Shown: positions 26,407-35,080 of the stretch, piece by piece
Numbering within the stretch: position 1 is the first letter of the stretch
Layout: every line of letters starts with the position of its first letter
NCBI GenBank assembly: GCA_965222655.1
Contig: CBDCUP010000022.1
Span: 310,001 to 374,000, forward strand
Direction of reading: 5' to 3'
DNA length: 64,000 bases
Source: CAUZIZ01 sp965222655
GTDB taxonomy: Bacteria > Acidobacteriota > UBA6911 > RPQK01 > JAJDTT01
Program-made: the position numbers and the translations under genes
The notes under the pieces: generated by a model
Database searches by the model: none
What the model was told of the DNA's origin: nothing
The model's input: the letters and a program-made list of their open reading frames with translations, nothing else

Positions 26407-27408
26407 CTATTTTCGCCAAACGCCACCGTACTTCACAGAGCTCCCAGCAGTGTAGCCGGTCACATTTCGAGTGCGGTATCCAGCCTTCGTCGCTTTCTGC
26501 CACTCAGATTGATACTGGCTGCCGCTCAGGTTGTGGCGCGCTTTGTAGGCTCCTTTGGTCTTGGAGTTCCAAATTGCTGAAAGGTACGGCTTCCCTTTGT
26601 GCTCGTAGCCGTTGAGATAGGCAATCTGGCGACCTTTCTTCTTGTTCTCATCGAAGAGCTTCTGATACGCAGCTTGCGTCAGGAAGGACTTGGCCTGGAA
26701 GCTGCCGATGTTGGTCTTTTCGTAGAGCGCCGTGTAGTAGCGGGTCCCTTTTACTGAGGCGACCGCTACGTTCTTCGGCCTGAAGCCCTGCTTGACCAGA
26801 TCGTCGGTTCGCTTCTGATGTTTGCTGGCAGAAAGCCCGTGGTAGGCCACGTACTTGGGGCCCGATTTCTTCTTCAGGATGAGTGCGTAGCGGACACCGG
26901 TTCCGCGTCGGTAGGTCTCGACCTGAACCGGTCGGTAACCCCTCTTGGTATATTGGTCGAGGCGCGCCTGGTACTGTTTTCCGGTCAGTCCAAAATAGGC
27001 TACCCACTTCGCCCTACCCTTGCGCCCGAAAATCGCGTTGTAGTAGACCTTCCCCTTCTTGTCGAAACCGTCGATCCATTTCAACTCGTAGCCTGACCCG
27101 GTCGCCTGGTCGAACAGACACTGAAAGTCCCGCGCTGGGACTCCGTGTCTGGCAACCTCCGAGCGACCCTTTTTGATATTGCCGGGAACCTTCCGCGCAT
27201 CATAGCTGGTCCCGCTGGCGAAGATACGTCCGGAGATTCCGCAAATTCTGGGAATCCGGTTGCGCTTGCTGCCCGAATTGTCTTTGAGAAATCCGCCCGT
27301 CGTGCTGATGGGGTTACTCTTTCGGGGCACACCGACTTCGAAATGCAGGTGATCGCCCGAGGCGCAGCCGACCTTTCCCTCATCGCCGAGATAGGTGCCG
27401 GCCTTCAC
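26407..27408 (-). CDS. BTRD1 tandem-repeat protein with truncated M23 peptidase head
   Basis: 333 residues from GTG 27408; the frame is open to 27468 with more M23-like residues (GGNKAKLKVGKFVKAGTYLG). The start of the protein is the tail of an M23/LytM peptidase: GCASGDHLHFEVG has the HLH zinc motif, but the upstream H-x3-D half is missing. Five repeats of about 45 residues follow (YFGLTGKQYQARLDQYTKRG, YHGLSASKHQKRTDDLVKQG, RHNLSGSQYQSEWQKATKAG), matching bacterial tandem repeat domain 1, also found in polyglycine hydrolases. The gene looks 5'-truncated, hence probably inactive as a peptidase; it has no signal peptide. Confidence 0.75.
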   Translation of the reverse strand: MKAGTYLGDEGKVGCASGDHLHFEVGVPRKSNPISTTGGFLKDNSGSKRNRIPRICGISGRIFASGTSYDARKVPGNIKKGRSEVARHGVPARDFQCLFDQATGSGYELKWIDGFDKKGKVYYNAIFGRKGRAKWVAYFGLTGKQYQARLDQYTKRGYRPVQVETYRRGTGVRYALILKKKSGPKYVAYHGLSASKHQKRTDDLVKQGFRPKNVAVASVKGTRYYTALYEKTNIGSFQAKSFLTQAAYQKLFDENKKKGRQIAYLNGYEHKGKPYLSAIWNSKTKGAYKARHNLSGSQYQSEWQKATKAGYRTRNVTGYTAGSSVKYGGVWRK

Positions 27409-27689
27409 GAACTTCCCAACCTTGAGCTTCGCCTTGTTGCCTCCTTCTTTCGACCGCTTTGTAAGGCGCTACAATCTAATAAAACGCAGAGCGGTACCCA
27501 AAAGGGCCATCGCGGGTGCCAGGGTCCGCTTTTCTCTTAAACTTATCCCGAAGAGAATACTGATCGGCGTCAGTGAAACCCGATTCTCAGCCGGCTAGTG
27601 GGCTGACGTTCCACACATTTAGCCCGGGGCTGAGTTCTATCGACCATCACGTCGCGAATAGTGGGCGCACCTATCAACCGTCTTGACCG

Positions 27690-27923
27690 GTGTCAACGGC
27701 ATTTTCACTCCCTCACCGTAGACGAACGGACGGCAATTTCGCTGTCTCGATTGGCCAGACATCGATGCTGGAGCGTACGGAGTTCAGTTTGACAGTGGCT
27801 GTCCACGGAGCCCATCATGATCGACCGAAGGATATGTTCGAAGCCAAGGGCGAGCAGATGGGGTTTGGCACGTTCAAGGGGGTGTACACACGCAGCCTGC
27901 TCACCGCCCCTCGGATCGTCTAG
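27690..27923 (+). other. Short open frame, possible gene remnant
   Basis: 77 codons; the second half (SMLERTEFSLTVAVHGAHHD, then RPKDMFEAKGEQMGFGTF) has protein-like composition, but I do not recognise it. It has no ribosome site and may be the end of a decayed gene. The rest of 27409-27971 holds the truncated start of the M23 region and nothing else recognisable. Confidence 0.3.
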
Positions 27924-27971
27924 GATAGAATGCCAAGAATATAGTCCGTTTTAGCGATTCCAGATAGCTCT

Positions 27972-29765
27972 ATGCTCGACATCATCCTCGTCTGCCTGAT
28001 TATAGTCGCCGCCATGGTTCTCTTCGTCTCGGAAAGGCTCCGAGTCGACATGGTTGCCATTTTGATCATGACAGCTCTGATCGTCATCGGGCTCTTCCGG
28101 CCGGGCTTCATGACCGTTCAGGAGGGGACTTCGGGTTTCAGCAACAAGGCCACCATCACCATTGCCGCGATGTTCATTCTCAGCAGTGGATTGGTGAAGA
28201 CAGGAGCCATCAACCTGATCAGCCAGAAACTCATTCAGCTGGGTCGTGGCAGTGAGATTCGATTGTTCCTGCTGCTGATGATCACGGCTGGGGTTGCCTC
28301 AGCCTTCATCAACAATGCTGCTGCGGTGGCCGTCTTCATTCCTGTGGCCCTCACGGTGTGTCGTCAGCATGGCACCAGCCCCTCTCGTCTGCTCCTCCCT
28401 TTATCCTTTGTCTCAATTGCAGGAGGTACCTGCACCTTGATTGGGACCTCTACGAATATCCTGGTGAGCTCCATGGCAGCGGACCACGGTGCCCGGGAAT
28501 TCGGGATGTTCGAGTTGACCAAGCTCGGGGTCGTGTTCCTGGTCGTAGCACTCCTCTACCTCACCTTCGTGGCAAGAAAGATACTCCCTGATCGTGGCGC
28601 CCCCGCCGACTTGACGGGAAAGTACGAGGTGGGCCGCTACTTCACTTTGCTGGTGGTGGAAAAGAAGTCCTCTCTGGTTCAGCGAACTCCGGCTGAATCG
28701 AGACTAAGTGAAAAATACGATGTCACGATCCTGGAGATCATTCGAGCCGAGGAGCGCATCTGGTCGGGCTTTCGGGACTCCAAACTTCACGAAGGCGACG
28801 AACTCCTGGTGCGTGGATCCATTCACAGCATCATGGAAATGAAGGAGCTGGAGGGTCTTTCCATCAGATCCCAGGAGAAATATGCCGATCGGGACCTGAT
28901 GACGGAAGAAGTGATGCTGGCAGAGGTAATGGTCTCTCCCGGCTCATCGCTGATTGGAAGGAATTTGCGCGAAGCGAACTTCAGACACCACTACGGCGTC
29001 TTCGCGCTGGCCGTCCAGAAACACGGCGAGACCATCAAGGAGCGAGTCGGGAACATAAGGCTGGATGCCGGTGACATGTTGCTGCTGCAGGGACGACGCG
29101 AGTATATGCGAGGACTCACCAACGACCGAGATTTCTTGATGCTGCAGGAAGTCGAGGCGCCTACTGTCCGCAGGCAGAAGGCACCCCTCGCTCTGGCGGT
29201 CATCGCCCTGGTAGTGGTCTTAGCAGCCTTCAAGATCATGCCGATCCTGGTTGCCGCCATCGTGGGATGCATCCTGATGGGAGTTTTCGGGTGCATCAAG
29301 CTGCAGGAAGCCTACGAATCCATCGACTGGTTTGTGATCTTCCTGCTAGCTGGGGTAATTCCGCTGGGTTTAGCGATGGAAAACACTGGGACCGCCGAGG
29401 TCATCGCAAAGGGCATCCTGAGCTTTACGAAGGACCTTGGACCGACTGCAATTGTCTCCGTTTTCTATCTACTGTCTACCGTTTTCGCTTCGATCATGTC
29501 TCACAACGCGGCAGCCATTCTGCTCGTGCCGATCGGGATTGCCTTCGCCCAGAATCTGGGGCTCAACCCATTGCCCATCCTGATGGCCATAACCTTTGCC
29601 GCCTCCTCAGCCCTGAGCACGCCTTTCGGCTACCACACCAATCTGATGGTCTACGGGCCGGGCAACTACAGGTTCGCGGACTTCGTCAAGGTGGGCGTCC
29701 CCCTCAACATCCTCCTTTGGATCATCGCCTCGCTGCTCATCCCAGTCCTTTGGCCTCTTCACTGA
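27972..29765 (+). CDS. SLC13/DASS-type permease with two TrkA-C domains
   Basis: 597 residues. Membrane segments at about 2-50, 55-75, 90-145 and 175-200 form the first half (SGFSNKATITIAAMFILSSG, FINNAAAVAVFIPVALTVCR). Two RCK/TrkA-C regulatory domains follow in the cytoplasm (about 215-300 and 310-390; SRLSEKYDVTILEIIRAEER, GRNLREANFRHHYGVFALAV). The second membrane half includes SHNAAAILLVPIGIAFAQNL and TPFGYHTNLMVYGPGNYRF, the repeated SNT-like motifs of the family. It should couple uptake of an anion (dicarboxylate or sulfate-like) to Na+ or H+. Single gene. Confidence 0.9.
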   Translation: MLDIILVCLIIVAAMVLFVSERLRVDMVAILIMTALIVIGLFRPGFMTVQEGTSGFSNKATITIAAMFILSSGLVKTGAINLISQKLIQLGRGSEIRLFLLLMITAGVASAFINNAAAVAVFIPVALTVCRQHGTSPSRLLLPLSFVSIAGGTCTLIGTSTNILVSSMAADHGAREFGMFELTKLGVVFLVVALLYLTFVARKILPDRGAPADLTGKYEVGRYFTLLVVEKKSSLVQRTPAESRLSEKYDVTILEIIRAEERIWSGFRDSKLHEGDELLVRGSIHSIMEMKELEGLSIRSQEKYADRDLMTEEVMLAEVMVSPGSSLIGRNLREANFRHHYGVFALAVQKHGETIKERVGNIRLDAGDMLLLQGRREYMRGLTNDRDFLMLQEVEAPTVRRQKAPLALAVIALVVVLAAFKIMPILVAAIVGCILMGVFGCIKLQEAYESIDWFVIFLLAGVIPLGLAMENTGTAEVIAKGILSFTKDLGPTAIVSVFYLLSTVFASIMSHNAAAILLVPIGIAFAQNLGLNPLPILMAITFAASSALSTPFGYHTNLMVYGPGNYRFADFVKVGVPLNILLWIIASLLIPVLWPLH

Positions 29766-29956
29766 GCCCGTAGCGAAGACAACGGCTCAACCACCTTTAG
29801 TGTCTCCGATAGGGACAGAGTTTGTCTCTGGAGGCGTTTCTGGCCGACGAGTCCTGAAAATTCGGCTGCCAACTTGGATTCGAGCGGTTGGGATCTTAAA
29901 TAGAAGGGGTCGCGCAAGAATCGTTTCGATACAGAACGGATCGAAGGAGGGGATGC

Positions 29957-30922
29957 ATGATACGCAGAGAACGAGTGGTAAAGCGGAAAGTCACCAACTT
30001 CCTGCAGTCGGCCGTGTTGATTACAGGCATGCTGGGATTGCTGGCGACAATGGGATGGTCGCTGGCTGGCAACGATGGACTGCTGTGGCTGCTACTACTG
30101 GGATCGCTTTTTCTCTTCCTCGGCCCAAAAGTCTCACCCAGACTGGTGCTTCGCCTTCACCAGGCCCGCCCGCTTTCGCCTCATGAGGCTCCCGGCCTGT
30201 TCCGCATCGTGAGAACTCTGGCGGAGCGGGCACGGCTGCCTAGACTGCCCAACCTCTACTACGTACCCAGCCGAGTCGTCAATGCGTTCGCCGTGGGCGG
30301 ACCCAACGATGCAGCCCTGGGCCTGACCGATGGCCTTCTACGGACCCTCAATCGGGAGGAGCTGGCCGGTGTTCTGGCGCATGAAGTCAGCCATATCCGT
30401 AACAGCGACCTCTGGGTAATGGGGTTGGCCGACGGGGTCAGCCGAGTGACTGGGACTCTTTCCTGGATTGGACAGTTGATGCTCCTGTTCAACTTGCCGA
30501 TGTTCATCCTGGATGGGTATCAGTTCCCGTGGCTGTTGGTTCTGCTCCTGATCAGTGCGCCGACGGCCAGCGCGCTGCTGCAACTGGCACTTTCTCGAAC
30601 TCGCGAGTTTGAAGCCGACCTCGGCGCCGCCAGATTGACAGGTAATCCACGTGGTTTGGCGAAAGCACTGGCCAAGATGGAGCGCATCCAGAGAGGATGG
30701 CTGCAGCGGATCTTCCCGGTTGGACACCGGATACCGTCTCTGTCCCTATTTCGCACGCACCCCGAGACCGAGGAACGGATTCAGCGCCTGCTGGAACTGG
30801 AGGCAACGCCTCAACCCCAGCCTGCCCTGAGACAGCACTATCCGCATTATCTTGACCCAACAGTGCTGCGAGCAATTCCCGGTCGGGTATCTCCATGGCG
30901 GATCGGTGCCCTCTCCTATTAG
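29957..30922 (+). CDS. M48-family zinc metalloprotease, HtpX-like
   Basis: 321 residues with a strong ribosome site (gaaggagggg). Two N-terminal membrane helices (about 17-35 and 41-57) are followed by the protease domain: LAGVLAHEVSHIRNSDLWVM (137-156) has HEVSH (His142, Glu143, His146), and TREFEADLGAARLTGNP carries the third zinc ligand. Two more hydrophobic stretches lie at about 165-205. The FRTHPETEERIQRLLEL end is typical of HtpX. HtpX degrades damaged inner-membrane proteins. Called HtpX-like because the family includes other M48B proteases. Confidence 0.92.
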   Translation: MIRRERVVKRKVTNFLQSAVLITGMLGLLATMGWSLAGNDGLLWLLLLGSLFLFLGPKVSPRLVLRLHQARPLSPHEAPGLFRIVRTLAERARLPRLPNLYYVPSRVVNAFAVGGPNDAALGLTDGLLRTLNREELAGVLAHEVSHIRNSDLWVMGLADGVSRVTGTLSWIGQLMLLFNLPMFILDGYQFPWLLVLLLISAPTASALLQLALSRTREFEADLGAARLTGNPRGLAKALAKMERIQRGWLQRIFPVGHRIPSLSLFRTHPETEERIQRLLELEATPQPQPALRQHYPHYLDPTVLRAIPGRVSPWRIGALSY

Positions 30923-31450
30923 CCTGAAACTCCAAGAATACGTCGCACGTCGAAACGTCTGAACGTCGCAGGTCTCTACTCTACGAAAAAGCGCGGAGAA
31001 CGGGACTTGTCGTGCGCGAGGGAAAGAGTTTCTTTCTGAAATGGGGCCAATACCTCCTGGGGGCGGGACTAAGCTGAAACTTCATTGGGTAGGAGATCAT
31101 CCAAGAGTCGCCAATGACAGAGCCGTGACTGCAAAGGAGCGGTCCCGGCATACGGATGCCGGAAACAACCGACCAAACAGACGGTGGCCGATTGCATCTC
31201 CTTTTTTATGGCATGTCCCGATCGGTGATCGGGACCGCTCCTTTGCAGTCACGGCTCTGTCATTGGCGGTAGCGACAATCACGGCAGACGTAACCGAAGT
31301 TTCGTTCTCGAATGGGGCCAGGGCTTCCTTGGGGGCGGGACTGACCTGAAACTTCATTAAACTTCATTTGGTTACTGCAGTTGTCGGACGTGGGTTGGCT
31401 TACTCCAGATACTGGAGAGGACGCTGATTCCCAGACTTCAGCTCACCTCC
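30923..31450. repeat. Repeat-filled gap with a 160-bp perfect-arm palindrome
   Basis: From left: a family F unit (cgtcgcacgtcgaaacgtct, about 30951); a family A terminal module (gagtttctttctgaaatggg plus ggcgggactaagctgaaact, 31028-31088); two perfect 38-bp inverted arms, 31109-31146 and 31231-31268 (cgccaatgacagagccgtga, continuing), around an 84-bp centre; then the same terminal module again as a direct repeat (31297-31370). No gene is seen. Confidence 0.85.
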
Positions 31451-31858
31451 CTAGAGCCAGGGACGAAGAGCGTGGGTCCGATAGACCAGCTGCAATAGAT
31501 TTCCCTCCGGATCGGGGAAGAATATCAGCTTGGTCCCGTCGGGCAACTCCCGCTCAGTGCCGAGATCCACTCCCTTTTCGCGAAGCGACTGGCAAGACGC
31601 TTCGAAGTCCTCTACCAGAAACGCCAGGTGCCGAATGCCGGCGTCGTCGGGAGCCTTCTTGGAGCGCGATCCCAGATTGGAAGGAAGGATCTCGAGCAGG
31701 GCTCCTCCGGACAGGCCCAGAAAATGGTAGGTGAGCTCATTCCCATCGAGAACCAGGTCCCCCTTGGCGATCAACTCGAAGCCGAGGGTGGTGCAGTACC
31801 AGTCAACCAGAGCTTCCGGGTCATCTGCGATAATCGCTGCATGTTCTAACGCCTTCAT
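31451..31858 (-). CDS. VOC-superfamily (glyoxalase/bleomycin-resistance fold) protein
   Basis: 135 residues with cggaggtag upstream of the ATG. The two beta-alpha-beta-beta-beta modules are clear: ALEHAAIIADDPEALVDWYC starts the first and IRHLAFLVEDFEASCQSLRE the second, ending FFPDPEGNLLQLVYR. Metal-ligand candidates are His7, His78 and Glu122 in the usual places. These small cytoplasmic proteins are dioxygenases, lyases or binding proteins; nothing in the context narrows the role. Confidence 0.85.
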   Translation of the reverse strand: MKALEHAAIIADDPEALVDWYCTTLGFELIAKGDLVLDGNELTYHFLGLSGGALLEILPSNLGSRSKKAPDDAGIRHLAFLVEDFEASCQSLREKGVDLGTERELPDGTKLIFFPDPEGNLLQLVYRTHALRPWL

Positions 31859-32061
31859 CTGTCTACCTCCGTGAAACGGTCCCTCGATTGCAAATGCTCG
31901 TGTACCCGCGAATTAACGATTCTCAAGAAGCAATCGTAAACTCTACCACCTGGTCGAACCAAACGGAAAAGCCACCTGAGGTCAAGAGTCCTCGAAGGCC
32001 TTGCGGCGGCTCGACAGCAACGGATCCCAACCCGAGGATTTGTCTTCTATTTCCGGAGTGC
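31859..32061. other. Gap, no gene recognised
   Basis: No convincing reading frame, repeat or hairpin seen; probably the promoter region of the VOC gene and the tail of the minus-strand gene at 32062. Confidence 0.5.
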
Positions 32062-32796
32062 CTAGCGCCGACGGGAGGTGCGACCTAGTCGCTTAGTCTC
32101 ACCGGCTCGTTTGAGCAGCATTCTATGGGCGATACGCTTGATCTGCCGGGAACCTTCAATCTCTTCGCTGGTTTCCGGATGGACACCGTAGACGTTGAAC
32201 TCGAGGTCTAGCTCCATCAACCTCTGTCGTTCTGAAGGTTGCCAGTACACCGACACAGGCACATAGAAAGGAATGATGTTCACCCCACCCTGTTCCAGAA
32301 TCGAGGCTTCTTTACTTTCGTTCACCGGCCCAAACGCCGTTTCCATCTCGATCTTATAGTCTTGAGACCAGTCGATCTGAAAGGGTGCAAACCCCGCCGC
32401 TTCGCCACTATCTGGAGTACCAAGCTCCTCGATGCCTGCCGCAAATCGCAGGACCAGATCTTTCGACTGGAGAGCAATCGGGAAGTCCCTTTCATTGGTG
32501 AAAGTGCACTCTCCCTGAATCAGTAGATCGTGCCGAGCAGCCGTCTCAAACCCGGATTGCCCAGTTGGTCGATCCAGTCGCTGGAGCGCAACCTTGCCTA
32601 TCTGCACTGTCAGGTCGGTTCTCTTCTGGGCCTTGCGCAGGAAATCCTCGTGCGACTCCCTGGGGAAGATCGAAACGTTCCACTCGAAGAGGGTCCAGAG
32701 GGCTGCCAACAACAGAGCAGCAATCTTGGCCAGGTTGTAGCAACCAGCGGTCCACTCTCCGAATCTGGCGGCCCTTTCCCCATTATTCGGCTTCAT
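32062..32796 (-). CDS. Membrane-anchored protein of unknown function
   Basis: 244 residues. One membrane helix at about 22-38 (LAKIAALLLAALWTLFEW), so a short cytoplasmic N-terminus and a periplasmic domain of about 200 residues are likely. That domain is rich in beta-type segments (HDLLIQGECTFTNERDFPIA, LMELDLEFNVYG) and could be an immunoglobulin-like or DUF-type sandwich. The C-terminus is strongly basic. I do not recognise a family; no partner genes are adjacent. Confidence 0.6.
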   Translation of the reverse strand: MKPNNGERAARFGEWTAGCYNLAKIAALLLAALWTLFEWNVSIFPRESHEDFLRKAQKRTDLTVQIGKVALQRLDRPTGQSGFETAARHDLLIQGECTFTNERDFPIALQSKDLVLRFAAGIEELGTPDSGEAAGFAPFQIDWSQDYKIEMETAFGPVNESKEASILEQGGVNIIPFYVPVSVYWQPSERQRLMELDLEFNVYGVHPETSEEIEGSRQIKRIAHRMLLKRAGETKRLGRTSRRR

Positions 32797-32881
32797 CGAC
32801 AGCCTCCGTCTCTGGGTAGGAACTCAGTTCGAGCCCCGGACCAGGAAGATTCTCAAGATCGTACCAAAACCACAGGCCGAC

Positions 32882-32935
32882 GTCTTTATTTGCGAGCCTT
32901 TGGCTCGGACGGCGGCCTGGAGCCCACCCCCTCGC
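32882..32935. repeat. Dispersed repeat family B fragment
   Basis: tgcgagcctttggctcggac followed by ggcggcctggagcccacc: the distal half of family B, lying in the gap between the membrane-anchored protein and the gamma-glutamyltransferase gene. Confidence 0.7.
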
Positions 32936-32967
32936 CGGAGCAGAAGCTTCGAAAATCCGCGGCTCCC

Positions 32968-34845
32968 CTACCAGGCCAGTGCGGTACTGCCCTCCATACG
33001 TGGATTGGTCGCCGCTACCAGCGTGCCCGTCCTGGGGTCAATCATCACTACCATGGTGTTGTCGCCACTCCAGGGACTCGCCACCGTTATTTTGTGCCCC
33101 CTTTGCCGGAGATCAGCAGCGATCTCCTCCAGGTTGGTGAGGCGCCCTTCCAGGTAGGCTCGACCAGGGTCTGCCCGGTGGGGATAGAAGAGACCGGGGA
33201 AGTGCTTGGTCCAGACCTTGGGGACATCCAGCGCATCCTGCAAGCCCATGCCGAAGTCCACCACGTTGAGGAAGAACTGAAGCGTTCCCTGATCCTGCTG
33301 ATCCCCTCCCGGCATACCGAAACCCATCCAGGGACGGCCATCCTTCATGACCAGGCTGGGGGTGAGGCTGGTGGACGGCTGTTTGCCGGGGGCCAGGGAC
33401 TTGGCCAGTCCCTCCTCCAGGTAGAACATCTGGACCCGGCTGCCCAGACAGAAGCCCAGTCCCGGAACAATGGGAGAGGAGGCTGGCCAGCCGCCGCTGG
33501 GAGTAGAAGAAAAGATGGTCCCGTGAGAGTCCACCGCGCGCACGCCGGTGGTCCCGTCATCTTTCAGCCCGGGCTCGACCGGAGCCAAGCTCAGGTTGGT
33601 GGGCCGTTTCTCCGGATGGGCATCAAAGGGGAATGGATCTCCTGGAAGCAGCTCCAGCGAGGCCTTCGTCCAATCGAGGAGCCGCCTTCTCAACTCGGCG
33701 TATCCCTTGGACAGCAATCCCTGTTGCGGAACGTACACGAAGTCGGGATCACCGTAGTACTTCTCCTTATCGGCGTGAGCCAGCTTGGCAGTCTCCAGCC
33801 AGAGATGAAGGTACTCTGCACTGTTGTGCCCCAGAGAGGCCAGATCGTAGCCCTCCAACAAGGCCAGCTGCTGAAGAAATACCGGACCCTGCGTCCAGGG
33901 GCCACACTTATAGACCTGATAGCCCCGGTAATCGATGCTCCAGGGCTCCTGGATTCGAGCCTCATAGTCGGCAAAATCGTCGGTTGTCAGAAGACCGGTG
34001 TGGTAGCCACCCTCACCGTCGCGGACCTTGAACTCCTGGGAAAACCGGACCAACTCATGGGCAATTGGACCCTTGTAGAAATAGTCGTGAACCGCCCTGA
34101 GCGCCAATTTTCGGTCTCCGCCCTTCTTCAAAGCGTCCTTCTCCGCCTTCGCCAGGCGTCGAAAGGTGCGGGCCAGGTCGGGGTTGCGAGTGACCTCTCC
34201 CACTCCCGGCAGCCGGCCGTCGTGCAGGAGCACAGCGGCCGAACTGGGCCAGTCCGTGCGGAAGGTCTTGGGTCCCCGATACTTCTCCGTCTCCTCCCTC
34301 CCGACATACTTTCGCCAGCGCTCGGTCACGGGAAAGCCCTCGGCCAGACGAATGGCACCCTGGACGATCTCAGAGAAGGAAAGCGTGCCATAGCGCTCCA
34401 GGCTGAGCACAATGGCTGCTGGTACGGCGCACACGCCCGCCGGCATGAATCCGTCTGCCGGAATCAGCTTGTATCCCTGCTCCCGAAACCAGCCGATGTT
34501 GGCGGCCTTCGGAGCTCGGGTATTGCCGTTGACGGCCACCACACGCCGATCTCGAGGAGAGTAGATGAGGGTCGGCATCTCGCCTCCGAATCCGAAGGAG
34601 TTGAACTCCACGACCGAGGCCGCTAGCAGCATCGCCACGCCGGAGTCCACGGCGTTTCCCCCTTGCTTGAGAATCTCCATGCCTACATCTGCGACCAGGG
34701 GATGTCCGGCCGTCACGGCTCCACGCAGGCCACGAACCTCGGTGCGGGTTCCCTTCGCGGCCCAAAGCAAATCTCCGGGAGAGCCCGTTCCGACCAGGAG
34801 GGCAACGACCACCGCCAGGGCTGTCAGGACTCTTCTCTCTCTCAT
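32968..34845 (-). CDS. Gamma-glutamyltransferase-family protein, exported
   Basis: 625 residues with aggagaagga before the ATG and a signal peptide (VLTALAVVVALLVG). The Ntn-hydrolase proenzyme is recognisable: HPLVADVGMEILKQGGNAVD, then SGVAMLLAASVV, and FGFGGEMPTLIYS. The self-cleavage/catalytic threonine should be in KDDGTTGVRAVDSHGTIFSS; in classical GGT this is TTH, here it is TTG, so the substrate may differ. The C-terminal subunit ends with GTLVAATNPRMEGSTALAW. It should act on gamma-glutamyl compounds in the periplasm, or be one of the acylase-like relatives. Confidence 0.85.
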   Translation of the reverse strand: MRERRVLTALAVVVALLVGTGSPGDLLWAAKGTRTEVRGLRGAVTAGHPLVADVGMEILKQGGNAVDSGVAMLLAASVVEFNSFGFGGEMPTLIYSPRDRRVVAVNGNTRAPKAANIGWFREQGYKLIPADGFMPAGVCAVPAAIVLSLERYGTLSFSEIVQGAIRLAEGFPVTERWRKYVGREETEKYRGPKTFRTDWPSSAAVLLHDGRLPGVGEVTRNPDLARTFRRLAKAEKDALKKGGDRKLALRAVHDYFYKGPIAHELVRFSQEFKVRDGEGGYHTGLLTTDDFADYEARIQEPWSIDYRGYQVYKCGPWTQGPVFLQQLALLEGYDLASLGHNSAEYLHLWLETAKLAHADKEKYYGDPDFVYVPQQGLLSKGYAELRRRLLDWTKASLELLPGDPFPFDAHPEKRPTNLSLAPVEPGLKDDGTTGVRAVDSHGTIFSSTPSGGWPASSPIVPGLGFCLGSRVQMFYLEEGLAKSLAPGKQPSTSLTPSLVMKDGRPWMGFGMPGGDQQDQGTLQFFLNVVDFGMGLQDALDVPKVWTKHFPGLFYPHRADPGRAYLEGRLTNLEEIAADLRQRGHKITVASPWSGDNTMVVMIDPRTGTLVAATNPRMEGSTALAW

Positions 34846-35080
34846 ATTCCTTCTCCTGAGGTGTCACAAGCCTGGTCACAAGAGGCCAACAGGACTGCCC
34901 ACGCGATAAAGGGGTGAAAGACCGGCAACAAATGAATCGTCTTCGGAGTCTACTGGGACTCCAGCGTGCTTGCAAGGAAAGGGCTAAACGATCCTTCGAC
35001 AGGTCCTGGCTTCTCCAGAGCACGTCGACTGCCGCACTCCGGTCTTGTTTCTGGATCCAGCTATTCGTATCCTGGATCAA
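34846..35080. other. Divergent intergenic region, no gene
   Basis: Lies between the outward-facing gamma-glutamyltransferase and esterase genes and should contain both promoters. I could not identify convincing -35/-10 boxes. Confidence 0.45.

Noticed and set aside
32530..34626. Very long open frame on the plus strand opposite the gamma-glutamyltransferase gene
   Set aside because: It is fully antisense to a well-supported gene, has no recognisable domain and no ribosome site; long mirror frames are common in GC-rich DNA.
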